A DNA stretch of 64,000 bases from the NCBI GenBank assembly GCA_964543235.1, contig CAZIXE010000013.1, positions 10,665-74,664 of the forward strand, written 5' to 3'. The notes beneath the pieces were generated by a model, which saw only the letters and a program-made list of their open reading frames with translations, ran no database searches and was not told where the DNA came from. How positions within the stretch are numbered: position 1 is the stretch's first letter; each line of letters opens with the position of its first letter. The stretch is from JANMMJ01 sp964543235 (GTDB lineage: Bacteria > Pseudomonadota > Alphaproteobacteria > Rhizobiales > Aestuariivirgaceae). Of this stretch, positions 8,211 through 18,872 are shown piece by piece. Made by a program: the position numbers and the translations under genes.

Positions 8211-9875
8211 ATGACCGCCGCCGACCTCATCATCTCCAACGCCCGCGTCCTTGCCATGGATCTCGCCCGGCCCCGGGCGGAGGCGATCGCCATCAGGGGA
8301 AACCGCATAGCCGCGATCGGCAGCCTTGCAGATGTTGCCGGTTTCAAGGCCCGGCACACCCGCCTCATCGACGCCCAACAGAACACCGTGATGCCGGGCA
8401 TTGTCGAAAGCCACATGCACCTGTTCATCGGCGCGGTCGAACTCGACAGCCTGATGGTCAATCATATCAACGGCTTCGATGCCCTTTCGAATGCGGTGCA
8501 TGAATATGCGGCGAAGCGGCCGGCAGGCTCCGTCATCGTCGCCAATGGCGCCACCTATGCGATCATCCGGCCCGAGGCTTGGATCACCCGCCACGATCTC
8601 GACCGCATCATCGCCGACCGCCCGTTTCTGCTCGCCTGCTTCGATCACCACACGATCTGGGCCAATACCAAGGCACTCGAGGCGGCCGGGCTGCTGCACG
8701 GCAGGCCATTGCCGCCGGGCAACGAGATCGTGATGGGTGCCGACGGGCTCGCGACCGGCGAACTCAAGGAGGCGGCCGCCTTCTCACCCGTCCTGGCGCT
8801 GACACCGACCGGCGGACGCGAGTGGCTCGGCATGACGACGGGTGGCGAACCGCAACCGGCCGCCACGGCAGAACAGCGCGCCATCGACCAGTCTTTTCTC
8901 CGGAGTGCTCTCAAATACTGTGCTTCGCTCGGTATCACCTCGATCCACAATATGGACGGCAACTGGTACCAGCTCGAACTCCTCGACGGGCTCAGGCAGA
9001 ACGGCGACCTCACGGCGCGGGTCCAGGTTCCGTTCCACCACAAGAACTACTTCGCCACGGAGCGTGTCGATGAGGCGGTCGCGATGCGGGCGCGATACCA
9101 AGGCGACATGCTGCATGCGGGGCGGGTCAAGATTTTCATGGATGGTGTTCTCGAGTCGATGACGGCGCTGATGCTCGACGATTATCCCGGCCACCCGGGC
9201 GAGCCCGGCGCGCCGTTGTTCACGCCTGAACAATTCAATGCGGTGGCGACGCGGGCCGACGCCCACAGGCTGCAGATCAGCGTGCATGCCATCGGCGATG
9301 GCGCGGTGAGGCGGACACTGGACGGCTATGCGGCCGCCCGCGCCGCCAATGGCATCCGCGATTCCCGCCATCGCATCGAGCATATCGAGGTCATCGATCC
9401 GGCCGACATTCCGCGCCTTGCCGAACTTGGCGTCATCGCCTCGATGCAGCCGGTCGTGGGGCTCGGCGTGCCCGGCGTGCCGCTCGAGCCGTGCCTTTCG
9501 CGGATCGGGGAAAAGCTCGCCAATTCATATGCCTGGCAAACGATCCGGAAGTCGGGTGCGAAGCTGGCCTTCTCCTCCGACTGGCCGGTATCGCCGCTCG
9601 ATCCGATGCTCGGCATCCAGGCGACACAGACCCATGTTCCGGTCAGGGCCGAGGCGCCACTGCAGCGCCAGGCCCTGCATGACGCGCTCCACAGTTTCAC
9701 GGCCGCCGGTGCCTATGCCGAATTCGCCGAGGACAGGAAAGGCGCACTGAAGCCAGGGCTACTCGCCGATGTCGTGGTGCTCGACCGGGACATCGAGACC
9801 TCGCCGGCAGCCGAGATCGCTACGATCAAGCCCGCCGTCACCATCTGCGACGGCCGCATCACCTACGAAGCATGA
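8211..9875 (+). CDS. Amidohydrolase family protein (YtcJ-like)
   Basis: Metal-dependent hydrolase of the amidohydrolase_3 / YtcJ type; the substrate is unknown. The first beta-sandwich (ADLIISNARVLAMD) is followed by the metal-binding VMPGIVESHMHLFIG, with the HxH pair. Later ligand regions include LQISVHAIGDGAV, RHRIEHIEVID and LAFSSDWPVSPLDPM, and ADVVVLDRDI closes the composite domain. About 554 residues. The ATG at 8211 fits the family N-terminus; TTG or GTG codons at 8124 and 8133 could extend it, and none has a convincing ribosome-binding site. No signal peptide, so probably cytoplasmic. It lies between the small ORF and radA. Confidence 0.87.
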   Translation: MTAADLIISNARVLAMDLARPRAEAIAIRGNRIAAIGSLADVAGFKARHTRLIDAQQNTVMPGIVESHMHLFIGAVELDSLMVNHINGFDALSNAVHEYAAKRPAGSVIVANGATYAIIRPEAWITRHDLDRIIADRPFLLACFDHHTIWANTKALEAAGLLHGRPLPPGNEIVMGADGLATGELKEAAAFSPVLALTPTGGREWLGMTTGGEPQPAATAEQRAIDQSFLRSALKYCASLGITSIHNMDGNWYQLELLDGLRQNGDLTARVQVPFHHKNYFATERVDEAVAMRARYQGDMLHAGRVKIFMDGVLESMTALMLDDYPGHPGEPGAPLFTPEQFNAVATRADAHRLQISVHAIGDGAVRRTLDGYAAARAANGIRDSRHRIEHIEVIDPADIPRLAELGVIASMQPVVGLGVPGVPLEPCLSRIGEKLANSYAWQTIRKSGAKLAFSSDWPVSPLDPMLGIQATQTHVPVRAEAPLQRQALHDALHSFTAAGAYAEFAEDRKGALKPGLLADVVVLDRDIETSPAAEIATIKPAVTICDGRITYEA

Positions 9876-9914
9876 TAGGCTGCCGCCAGCTGATTCCACG
9901 CGCCACCACATCCC

Positions 9915-11303
<1,389 letters not shown>

Positions 11304-11324
11304 TCGCGCCCCAAAGGTCCGGCC

Positions 11325-11816
11325 TCAGAGACCGAGTTGAGCCGCCAGAGCGGCGGTATCGATGAGGCCCCAGTGCTCGGCGATCCGGCCATCCTCCATG
11401 CGCACGATGTCGATCGCCTCGATGCTGAAGGTCTTGCCGGTGGCAGGTGCCCCCATGAACGGCCCGAGATGGCTGCCGCTCAACCTGAACTGCACGGCCA
11501 GCAGATCGCCCTGGGCGATGGTGCGCGCCACGCTGACATGGAGGTCGGGGAAGCTTTGCCGCAGTTCGGCGAGGCCGGCCTTGAAACCTTCGACATCAGC
11601 CGGGTGTCCCGGCCACGGCGCATGGTCGATGAAGGAGGGCGCAAAATACTGCGCGGCGCTGTCGAGGTTGCCTTGGTTGAATACCGTCGTCACGAGTGCG
11701 GCATAGCGCTCAGCATTGCGGGTCGCCGGGTCATCGGCAAGAGCCAGCCCCGGCAAAATCGCAGCTGCTGAGGCTAGGGCACCAGCCGCGAGGAAGGTCT
11801 TGAAGAACATGGGCAT
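11325..11816 (-). CDS. Exported SnoaL-like / ester cyclase family protein
   Basis: The first 27 residues form a signal peptide (MPMFFKTFLAAGALASAAA, then ILPGLALA before DDPATRN), predicting export to the periplasm. The mature part is a SnoaL-like polyketide cyclase fold of about 135 residues: AQYFAPSFIDHAPWPGHP, then FKAGLAELRQSFPDLHVSV and IEAIDIVRMEDGRIAEHWG. Members are annotated as ester cyclases, but many have no known reaction. It is divergent from a LysR regulator, which is likely to control it. Confidence 0.85.
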   Translation of the reverse strand: MPMFFKTFLAAGALASAAAILPGLALADDPATRNAERYAALVTTVFNQGNLDSAAQYFAPSFIDHAPWPGHPADVEGFKAGLAELRQSFPDLHVSVARTIAQGDLLAVQFRLSGSHLGPFMGAPATGKTFSIEAIDIVRMEDGRIAEHWGLIDTAALAAQLGL

Positions 11817-11925
11817 TTCTCCTCTTTTCCGCGATTATTCGCGGGTTGGAAGGCGATCATCAATTCGGTTCAGGTGCCGGCATGGCGACAATGACAGGCT
11901 GGACGCCGCGAAAAAAGCAGTGAGA

Positions 11926-11944
11926 TTGCAGGTTCGGCGTGCAA
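11926..11944. promoter_or_regulatory. Candidate LysR-type operator
   Basis: TTGCA (11926-11930) and TGCAA (11940-11944) are inverted around 9 bases, giving the T-N11-A form of a LysR-type box. It lies 11 bases before the LysR start codon and about 110 bases from the divergent SnoaL-like gene, suiting autoregulation and control of the divergent gene. Confidence 0.45.
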
Positions 11945-11954
11945 AAATGCAGGC

Positions 11955-12881
11955 ATGAACTGGGATGATCTGCGCTTCGTCCTGGCGGTCCATCGCCACA
12001 ATACGCTGGCGGCTGCGGGCCGCGACCTTGGTGTCGATCCGACCACTGTCGGCCGCCGCATCCTCGCCGTCGAACGGCAGCTGCGCACGCGGTTGTTCGA
12101 CCGGACCAGCGAGGGCTTTGCCGCAACCGAGGCCGGTTTGATCGCCATAACCCATGCCGAGGCCATTGAGGGCCGGGCCCTGGCGCTGGCCAGCGAGGTC
12201 GAGGGCAGTGACGCCAGGATCGAGGGCCCGGTCTGCATTACGGCCCTCGATGCCCTGATCGACGGGTTCATCATTCCCCATCTGCCGCCGCTGCTGGCCA
12301 GGCATCCGCGGCTTGAATTGACGTTCTCGTCGGACTTCAGGCTCCTCGATCTGTCGCGGCGCGAGGCCGACATTGCGCTGCGCCCGTCACCGCCCGGCCA
12401 TCCCGATGCCGTCGGTCGCCGCCTCGGCCGCCAGGCGAGCGCCCTCTATGTGGCCCGCCGCGCGGCGTTCGACGGCGACCCGCCGATCATCTCCTATCCG
12501 CGCGGCATGGACACTTCGCCCATCGCGACGATGCTCCGCGCCGCGTTGCCGGCATCGCGGGTCGCAGGGCGCGGCAACAGCGAATCGCATATCCAGTCGC
12601 TGGTCCGGGCGGGGATCGGGGTCGGACTCATTGACTGTTTTGCCGGTGATCCCGACCCCCTGCTGCGGCGGTTCCGGCCCGAGCCGCTGTTCACCTACGA
12701 CATGTGGGCGGTGGCCCATGTCGATGTGCGGCAGCTGCCGCGGGTGCGCGTCATCCTCGATTTTCTGACGCAACTCTTTTCCGAACATGCCGAACTCCTG
12801 GCCGGCAATGCCGCCGGGCAGGCCGAACTCCAGGCGGGCGAGCGGAAACGCACTGGAAGCCGCGGCAAAAGCCCAATATAA
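11955..12881 (+). CDS. LysR family transcriptional regulator
   Basis: Transcriptional regulator with an N-terminal winged helix-turn-helix (MNWDDLRFVLAVHRHNTLAA, then GRDLGVDPTTVGRRILAVER, residues 1-40) and a C-terminal LysR substrate-binding domain from about residue 90 (IEGPVCITALDALIDGFIIP). 308 residues. It belongs to the short-linker LysR group whose targets are usually the divergent neighbour, here the exported SnoaL-like protein. The inducer is unknown. The C-terminal 20 residues are rich in Ala, Gln and Arg and are probably disordered. Confidence 0.93.
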   Translation: MNWDDLRFVLAVHRHNTLAAAGRDLGVDPTTVGRRILAVERQLRTRLFDRTSEGFAATEAGLIAITHAEAIEGRALALASEVEGSDARIEGPVCITALDALIDGFIIPHLPPLLARHPRLELTFSSDFRLLDLSRREADIALRPSPPGHPDAVGRRLGRQASALYVARRAAFDGDPPIISYPRGMDTSPIATMLRAALPASRVAGRGNSESHIQSLVRAGIGVGLIDCFAGDPDPLLRRFRPEPLFTYDMWAVAHVDVRQLPRVRVILDFLTQLFSEHAELLAGNAAGQAELQAGERKRTGSRGKSPI

Positions 12882-12911
12882 GTTGCCCCAAGCGTGGGGG
12901 GATTGCTGCCG

Positions 12912-13613
12912 ATGCCGTTTCAACTTCTCGACCTCATTCTCTTCGGGATCATGCTGATTTCGGGGCTTCTGGCGCTGATGCGCGGATTCACCCGGGAGGT
13001 CCTGTCGCTGGTGGCCTGGGGCGCGGCCGCGGTCGGCGGCTTCCTGGCGGCGTTCAACCCGCAGCTCGTCGAACTGGCGAGCCAGTATGTCGAGCCGGAG
13101 ATCGTGGCGCGAATCGCCGCCGGCGGCATCGTGTTTCTGGTGGTGCTGATCATCGTCTCGCTGGTCTCCGTCAAGATCGCCGATTTCATCCTCGATTCGG
13201 CGGCCGGCACCTTCGATCGCACGCTTGGCTTCATCTACGGGCTGGCCCGCGGCCTGGTGCTGGTCGCCGTCGCCTATCTCTTCTACGGCTGGCTGACGCC
13301 GCCCGACCGGCAGGAAGAATGGGTTCGCAATGCCCATTCGCTGCCCTACATCAAGTCGGTCGGTAACTTCATTCTCGATTTCATCCCGCCGGACATTGCG
13401 GAGACCCTTAGAAATACCGCAATCTTGAGCAATCCGCCGGCGGCAGGCAGTCAGCCGCCAGCCAGCGGCGAAGCGCCTCAACCCGGTGAAGAGGGTTACA
13501 AAAGTGACGATATCAATGGCTTGGATCAATTGAATCAGGGCCTCCAGCCCTCGCAGGGCGGCGCACAGCCCGCGCAGGAACCGGCTTTTGGCGGTCAGGC
13601 GAACCCCAACTGA
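12912..13613 (+). CDS. cvpA: CvpA family membrane protein
   Basis: Inner-membrane protein named for colicin V production; it is linked to envelope homeostasis. Membrane segments: LLDLILFGIMLISGLLALM (residues 4-22), a second around 30-50 (VLSLVAWGAAAVGGFLAAF), a third at about 70-90 (IVFLVVLIIVSLVSV) and a fourth at about 108-128. The C-terminal 80 residues are Pro/Gln-rich and probably disordered. ATG at 12912 matches the family start; a GTG at 12894 would add 6 residues. It ends 9 bases before purF, the usual cvpA-purF operon. Confidence 0.92.
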   Translation: MPFQLLDLILFGIMLISGLLALMRGFTREVLSLVAWGAAAVGGFLAAFNPQLVELASQYVEPEIVARIAAGGIVFLVVLIIVSLVSVKIADFILDSAAGTFDRTLGFIYGLARGLVLVAVAYLFYGWLTPPDRQEEWVRNAHSLPYIKSVGNFILDFIPPDIAETLRNTAILSNPPAAGSQPPASGEAPQPGEEGYKSDDINGLDQLNQGLQPSQGGAQPAQEPAFGGQANPN

Positions 13614-13622
13614 GGATCGAGC

Positions 13623-15035
13623 ATGTGTGGTGTCTTTGGAATCCATGGCCATGACGACGCCGCGGCGCTGACGGCGCTCGGGCTGCATGCCCTGCAGCAT
13701 CGCGGGCAGGAAGCCGCCGGCATCGTCGCCTTCGACGGTGAGCGCTTCCACGCCGAGCGGCGCATGGGTCTGGTTGGCGATCATTTTTCCAACGAGGCCA
13801 CCATCAGCCGGCTCAGGGGCCGGGCGGCCCTCGGGCATGTGCGCTACTCCACCACCGGCGAGACCATCCTGCGCAACGTGCAGCCGTTGTTTGCCGAACT
13901 CGCCGCCGGCGGCCTGGCGATCGCCCACAATGGCAACCTTACCAACGGCCTGACGCTTCGGCGCGAACTGATCGCGCAAGGCGCCATCTGCCAGTCGACC
14001 TCCGACACCGAAGTCATCCTGCATCTGGTGGCGCGCTCGCAGCGGCCCCGGCTTGTCGAGCGCTACATCGATGCGCTGCGGGCCATCGAAGGCGCCTGGG
14101 CGCTTGTGGCGCTGTCCAACAAGAAGCTGATCGGGGCGCGCGATCCGCTCGGCATCCGGCCGCTGATCCTGGGTGAACTCAACGGCGCGCATATCCTGTG
14201 CTCGGAGACCTGCGCGCTGGACATCATCGGCGCCAAGTTCGTGCGCGAGATCGAGAACGGCGAAGTGGTGGTCATCTCCGATGACGGCGTGCAGTCGCTC
14301 AGGCCGTTCCCGCGGATGCCGATCCGCCCGTGCATCTTCGAGTACATCTATTTCTCGCGGCCTGACTCGGTGCTGGGCGGAAGATCCGTCTATGAGGTGC
14401 GCAAGGCGATGGGCAAGCAGCTGGCGATCGAGTCGCCGGCCAATGCCGACATCGTGCTGCCGGTTCCCGATTCGGGCGTGCCGGCGGCGATCGGCTACGC
14501 CCAGCAGCTTGGCCTTCCCTTCGAACTCGGCATCATCCGCAACCACTATGTCGGACGCACCTTCATCGAGCCGACGCAGACCATCCGCTCGCTCGGCGTC
14601 AAGCTCAAGCACAATGCCAATCGCGCCGCCGTGGCCGGCAAGCGCGTGGTGCTGGTCGACGATTCGATCGTGCGCGGCACCACCTCGGTCAAGATCGTGC
14701 GCATGATGTATGAGGCCGGGGCCCGTGAGGTGCATATGCGGATTGCCAGCCCGCCGATCACCCATCCCGATTTCTACGGCATCGACACGCCAGAGCAGGA
14801 ACACCTGCTGGCCGCCACCCATTCCCTGGAAGAGATGCGGCGCTACATCGGCGTCGATTCGCTCGCCTTCTCATCGGTCGATGGCATCTATCGCGCCGCA
14901 GGCTATCCGGGGCGCGATGCCATCCGGCCGCAGTTCACCGATCACTGCTTCACCGGCGATTACCCGACCCACCTCACCGATATCGTCGGCGAGCACGCCA
15001 AGCAGCAATTGTCACTGCTGGCCGAGGCCGGGTAA
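13623..15035 (+). CDS. purF: Amidophosphoribosyltransferase
   Basis: First committed enzyme of purine synthesis: it transfers the amide nitrogen of glutamine to PRPP. The catalytic Cys is residue 2 (MCGVFGIHGHDD) and would be exposed by Met removal, with no propeptide. The glutaminase domain contains GLHALQHRGQEAAGI and SDTEVILHLV; the PRPP-binding motif in the phosphoribosyltransferase domain is VVLVDDSIVRGTTS near residue 345. 470 residues, typical. It is in an operon with cvpA and converges on the LysE gene with a gap of 13 bases. Confidence 0.96.
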   Translation: MCGVFGIHGHDDAAALTALGLHALQHRGQEAAGIVAFDGERFHAERRMGLVGDHFSNEATISRLRGRAALGHVRYSTTGETILRNVQPLFAELAAGGLAIAHNGNLTNGLTLRRELIAQGAICQSTSDTEVILHLVARSQRPRLVERYIDALRAIEGAWALVALSNKKLIGARDPLGIRPLILGELNGAHILCSETCALDIIGAKFVREIENGEVVVISDDGVQSLRPFPRMPIRPCIFEYIYFSRPDSVLGGRSVYEVRKAMGKQLAIESPANADIVLPVPDSGVPAAIGYAQQLGLPFELGIIRNHYVGRTFIEPTQTIRSLGVKLKHNANRAAVAGKRVVLVDDSIVRGTTSVKIVRMMYEAGAREVHMRIASPPITHPDFYGIDTPEQEHLLAATHSLEEMRRYIGVDSLAFSSVDGIYRAAGYPGRDAIRPQFTDHCFTGDYPTHLTDIVGEHAKQQLSLLAEAG

Positions 15036-15048
15036 TCGGCTGCGCGAT

Positions 15049-15666
15049 CTATCCGCCCGATCTCACCGCCGCAGTCGCCAACCCGGCACCCACCAGCAGG
15101 GCGCCGCCGGTCTTGTTGACGGCGCCGATGGCGCGCGGATTGCGCACGAGTTTGCGGGCCCGCGAAGCCACCAGCGCATAGCCCAGGGCGTTGGCGAAGG
15201 CGAGCACCAGGAAGGTCGCCTCGAAGATCAGCATCTGGGTCCAGAAATCGCCATGGGGGTTCAGGAACTGCGGCAGGAAGGCGACGAAGAAAGCGATGCC
15301 CTTGGGATTGAGCGTGGTTACGAGCCAGGCGTGACCCAGCATCCTTGCGGCCGATGACCTGCCGGTGCGCTCGGCCGCGTCGAGGGTTCCGCCGGCCCGG
15401 AACAACCTGATGCCGAGATATACGAGATAGGCGGCGCCGGCGAATTTGAGCACGGTGAACAGGGTCGCCGAAGCCATCAGCAGGGCGCCGATGCCGAGAA
15501 TGGACAGCGTCATGGCGGTGAAATCGCCCAGTGCCACGCCCACCGCCATGGGCAAGGCCGTGCGCCAGCCCTGCCCCAGCGCATAGGAGACGACGAGCAG
15601 GACGGTGGGGCCCGGAATCAGCACGAGGATCGCGGATGCCGCCACGAAGGCCAGCCAGATTTGCAA
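15049..15666 (-). CDS. LysE/RhtB family amino acid exporter
   Basis: Small inner-membrane exporter of the LysE/RhtB family, about 205 residues and six membrane segments. The family motif is at the N-terminus: LIPGPTVLLVVSYALGQGW, followed by TALPMAVGVALGD. The middle contains AGAAYLVYLGIRLFR, and LNPKGIAFFVAFLPQF after residue 120 is also typical. The substrate cannot be deduced; homoserine, threonine and lysine-type amino acids are the usual cargo. It lies downstream of mntH on the same strand with an 80-base gap. Confidence 0.9.
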   Translation of the reverse strand: MQIWLAFVAASAILVLIPGPTVLLVVSYALGQGWRTALPMAVGVALGDFTAMTLSILGIGALLMASATLFTVLKFAGAAYLVYLGIRLFRAGGTLDAAERTGRSSAARMLGHAWLVTTLNPKGIAFFVAFLPQFLNPHGDFWTQMLIFEATFLVLAFANALGYALVASRARKLVRNPRAIGAVNKTGGALLVGAGLATAAVRSGG

Positions 15667-15746
15667 GCATCATGAGATGAAACCTTTTTTGGGAGGATGC
15701 CGAAATCTACCCTATCCACCGCGCGATGTCAAGGATTATTTAGCTA

Positions 15747-17102
15747 TCACTGCCATAAACTAGTAGCAATGTCCCACAAAAGCTTCAGATTCAGGAGGAT
15801 GATCAAAGCGGCAATCACTGCCGAGACCCAGGTCAGCCACCCCGGCGAAACCAGGTCGCCCATCTTGCCGCGATCGCGCGTGAACGTGACCAGCGGCACG
15901 ATGGCAAAGGGCAGCTGGAAGGCAAGGATGACCTGCGACAGGATCAGCAGCGCCCCGGTGCCGTCGGCGCCGTAGTAAACTGTCACGGCGGCGGCCGGCA
16001 CGATCGCCACCATGCGGGTGACCAGCCGCCGGAGCCAGGCGGGCATGCGGAAATTGAGGAAGCCTTCCATGACGATCTGCCCCGCCATGGTGGCCGTCAC
16101 GGTGGAATTGAGCCCGCAGCAGAGCAGCGCGACGGCGAAGAGATAGGGCGCCAGCATCGAGTTCAGCATCGGCTGCAGCATGGAATGCGCCTCGCCGATC
16201 TCGGCCACCCGGGTGGCGCCGGCCTCGTGGAAGGTCGCAGCGGCGAGGATCAGGATCGAGGCGTTGATCAGCAGCGCAAACATCAGCGCCACGGTCGAGT
16301 CGAAGGTCGCGAACTTCAGCGCCGCGCGCTTCTCGGAAAGCGTGTCGCCATAGGCGCGGGTCTGAACGATGCCCGAGTGCAGGTAGAGGTTATGCGGCAT
16401 CACCGTGGCCCCGATGATGCCGAGAGCCAAGTAGAGCATGGCGGGGTTGCGGACAATGTCGGTGGTCGGCGCGAAGCCGCGGATGACATCGCCCCACACC
16501 GGATCGGCGAGTGCGATCTGGATGAAGAAGGCGACGAAGATCACCCCGAGCAGCGCGATGATGAACGCCTCGATCCAGCGAAAGCCCATTTTCTGCAGGT
16601 AGAGGATCAGGAAGACATCGAGGGCCGTGATGACCACGCCGATTTCCAGCGGAATGCCGAATAGCAGGTTGAGACCGATGGCGGTGCCGACCACTTCGGC
16701 AATGTCGGTGGCGATTATTGCGATCTCGGCGAAGAGCCAGAGCACCCAGGCGACGGGAGCGGGATAGGCATCGCGGCAGGCCTGGGCAAGATCGCGGCCG
16801 CTGCCGATCGCCAGCCTGGCACAGAGGCTTTGCAGGATGATGGCCATGATGTTGGACAGCATGGCCACAAACAGCAGCGCGTAGCCGAACTGGGCTCCGC
16901 CGGCGAGCGAGGTCGCCCAGTTGCCGGGATCCATGTAGCCCACGGCCACCAGATAGCCGGGGCCCACAAAGGACACGGCACGGCGGAAGAAGCTGCCGTG
17001 TCGGCGAATGGAGATGGAGCGGTGGACGTCCGACAGCGAGGCCTCGCCGCGGGCGCGGCGCCAGCCCATCAGCCGGTCGAGATCAGCGGACATTTCGGAC
17101 AT
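15747..17102 (-). CDS. mntH: NRAMP-family Mn2+/Fe2+ transporter MntH
   Basis: Proton-coupled importer of manganese and ferrous iron in the inner membrane. The metal-binding signature is in VGYMDPGNWATSLAGG (DPGN, near residue 57), and the second metal-site segment is ATVMPHNLYLHSGIVQTR (MPH, near residue 235). Eleven membrane segments are expected over 451 residues. The start is ATG at 17102 or 17093; neither has a strong ribosome-binding site. A perfect MntR-type box begins 8 bases upstream of the first ATG, so repression by manganese through the divergent mntR product is likely. Confidence 0.95.
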   Translation of the reverse strand: MSEMSADLDRLMGWRRARGEASLSDVHRSISIRRHGSFFRRAVSFVGPGYLVAVGYMDPGNWATSLAGGAQFGYALLFVAMLSNIMAIILQSLCARLAIGSGRDLAQACRDAYPAPVAWVLWLFAEIAIIATDIAEVVGTAIGLNLLFGIPLEIGVVITALDVFLILYLQKMGFRWIEAFIIALLGVIFVAFFIQIALADPVWGDVIRGFAPTTDIVRNPAMLYLALGIIGATVMPHNLYLHSGIVQTRAYGDTLSEKRAALKFATFDSTVALMFALLINASILILAAATFHEAGATRVAEIGEAHSMLQPMLNSMLAPYLFAVALLCCGLNSTVTATMAGQIVMEGFLNFRMPAWLRRLVTRMVAIVPAAAVTVYYGADGTGALLILSQVILAFQLPFAIVPLVTFTRDRGKMGDLVSPGWLTWVSAVIAALIILLNLKLLWDIATSLWQ

Positions 17103-17110
17103 GGATAAGA

Positions 17111-17126
17111 TTTAGCATTGGCTAAA
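17111..17126. promoter_or_regulatory. MntR-type manganese box between mntH and mntR
   Basis: TTTAGCATTGGCTAAA is a perfect 6-bp inverted repeat with a 4-base spacer. It resembles manganese-responsive operators described in front of alphaproteobacterial mntH genes. It lies between the divergent mntH (start 17102) and mntR (start 17152), where a bound repressor would block mntH and could autoregulate mntR. Confidence 0.75.
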
Positions 17127-17151
17127 TGTCTTGCAATGGGTTAAATCATAG

Positions 17152-17565
17152 ATGATGAAAACCCATGCTGGCGTTGCGGCTTTCCGGCGCACGCGGGCCG
17201 ACCACCAGGGCGAGCTCGCCGCGGACTATGTCGAGCTGATCGCCGAACTCATCGAGGAGAAAGGCGAGGCGCGGGCCAGCGAGATGGCGCAGCGACTCGG
17301 CGTTTCCAACGCGACGGTGACGAAGACCCTGAAGCGGCTGCAGGATGAGAAGCTCATCGCGCAGGAGCCATACCGCGCCATCTTTCTCACCGCGGAAGGC
17401 AAGCGCCTGGCCAGCGAGGGCCGGCGGCGGCATCGCATAGTTGTCGATTTCCTGATCAGGCTCGGGGTGCCGCTCGAGGTGGCACGAATCGACGCCGAAG
17501 GCATCGAACACCATGTCAGCGACGAAACGCTGGCGGCCATGACGCGCTTCCTTTCACGCGCGTAA
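17152..17565 (+). CDS. mntR: Manganese-responsive DtxR-type regulator MntR
   Basis: Metal-sensing repressor of the DtxR/MntR family. The winged helix-turn-helix spans about residues 25-85: YVELIAELIEEKGEARASEM, then AQRLGVSNATVTKTLKRLQD and LTAEGKRLASEGRRRH. The dimerisation and metal-binding helices follow (VPLEVARIDAEGIEHHVSDE, with Glu/His ligands). No C-terminal SH3 domain, in keeping with MntR rather than DtxR. 137 residues. ATGs at 17152 and 17155 are equivalent. Divergent from mntH with a manganese box between them. Confidence 0.93.
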   Translation: MMKTHAGVAAFRRTRADHQGELAADYVELIAELIEEKGEARASEMAQRLGVSNATVTKTLKRLQDEKLIAQEPYRAIFLTAEGKRLASEGRRRHRIVVDFLIRLGVPLEVARIDAEGIEHHVSDETLAAMTRFLSRA

Positions 17566-17582
17566 CCGAAGCTGCTTCCTGT

Positions 17583-18869
17583 TCAGGCACGAGTCAGCAC
17601 GGCCACGAAAAAGCCGTCGGTGCCATGCGTGGCCGGGCTCAGCAGCAGCGTCGCATCGCTGCCGTCGGCCGAGGCGGGGGGAGGACCGCCAATCGCTTCG
17701 CGCCAGGGCATTGCATAGGGGACCAGCCGGAATTCCGGATGGGCAGCCAGGAATGCGCCTAGCTGGGTGCCGTTCTCTTCGGGCAGTACCGAACATGTGA
17801 TGTAGACCAGCCGGCCGCCCGCCTTCACCAGCGAGGCGGCGCGGGCCAGCACGGTGGCCTGGTCCCGCATCCGCTGCTGCAGCAGTTTCGGCGTGAGCCG
17901 CCATTTGGCATCGGGCCGGCGCCGCCAGGATCCCGATCCCGAGCAGGGGGCGTCGACGAGCACGCAATCAAAGGGGCCGGCGGCGCGCAGCCTGTCGCCC
18001 TCATCGGCGGCAATGACCTCGATGATGCTGGCGCCCGAACGTTGAATGCGCTCGAAGATCGGGCGCAGGCGCCGGCGGTCGCTGTCATGGGCGAGGAGCC
18101 GGCCGCGGTTCTCCAGCATGGCCGCCAGGGCCAGGGTCTTGCCGCCGGCGCCGGCGCAGATGTCGGCAACCGCCTGGCCGGGTCTGACACCGCTCAGCAA
18201 CGCCGCCATCTGCGAGGCGGCATCCTGAACCTCGAACCAGCCCAGCCCATGGCAGGGTTCCACCTCGACACTGGTATTGCGGGCCTCGGGTCCCGGCGGG
18301 GCGATTCGCACGCACCAGGGCGACAGCGGCCCGGCCAGCGCGCCATAGCGGGCCAGGGCATCGAGCAGCCGGGGCCGGTCGGTCTTCAGCGTATTGGTGC
18401 GAAGATCGATGGGCGCCCGCTCGGCCAGGGCTGCCCCCTGCCGGGCTGCGTCCGCGCCGAACGCCGCCACGAAGCTTGCGGCCAGCCAGGACGGCACATC
18501 GCCATCGATGGCAACATCGCCGGTCAGCACCGGGTCGCGATCGAGGTTTCGCCGTTCCTCGTCCTGCAGCGCTCCCGGCCCATGCGGTCCGGTCATGGCG
18601 GCGGCAATCTCATCGGCCGCCTTGCGCCACTGGAATCGCAGCGTGGCGAGCGCCAGGGCGCGGGGCTCGCCTGACTGCATATGGTGGCTTTGCGAGTTGC
18701 GCTTGCGCAAACTGTCATAGACGAGCGTGCCGATGGCGTGGCGGTCGGCAGCGCCGGCAAAGCGGTGGGCCTTGCCCCAGTCGCGCAGCGCATCGGCCGC
18801 CGGCCGGTGGCGCCTGGCGATCTCGTCGAGAATTTCGATCGCCGCAGCGCAGCGGCCGCCGAGACGCAT
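17583..18869 (-). CDS. rsmB: RsmB/NOP family 16S rRNA (cytosine-C5) methyltransferase
   Basis: SAM-dependent enzyme that methylates a cytosine at C5 in rRNA. The two family cysteines are present: in VDAPCSGSGSWRRRPDAKW (motif IV) and in LVYITCSVLPEENG (motif VI). The SAM site is in VADICAGAGGKTLALAAML. The N-terminal 140 residues, including RHAIGTLVYDSLRKR, look like the NusB-related RNA-binding domain of RsmB. 428 residues. Third gene of the guaB-MAPEG-rsmB unit, 3 bases after the MAPEG gene. Target position C967 is inferred only from family. Confidence 0.88.
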   Translation of the reverse strand: MRLGGRCAAAIEILDEIARRHRPAADALRDWGKAHRFAGAADRHAIGTLVYDSLRKRNSQSHHMQSGEPRALALATLRFQWRKAADEIAAAMTGPHGPGALQDEERRNLDRDPVLTGDVAIDGDVPSWLAASFVAAFGADAARQGAALAERAPIDLRTNTLKTDRPRLLDALARYGALAGPLSPWCVRIAPPGPEARNTSVEVEPCHGLGWFEVQDAASQMAALLSGVRPGQAVADICAGAGGKTLALAAMLENRGRLLAHDSDRRRLRPIFERIQRSGASIIEVIAADEGDRLRAAGPFDCVLVDAPCSGSGSWRRRPDAKWRLTPKLLQQRMRDQATVLARAASLVKAGGRLVYITCSVLPEENGTQLGAFLAAHPEFRLVPYAMPWREAIGGPPPASADGSDATLLLSPATHGTDGFFVAVLTRA

Positions 18870-18872
18870 GGC

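Noticed and set aside
12387..14822. 811-codon minus-strand frame opposite LysR, cvpA and purF
   Set aside because: Shadow of three well-supported genes; no recognisable domains.
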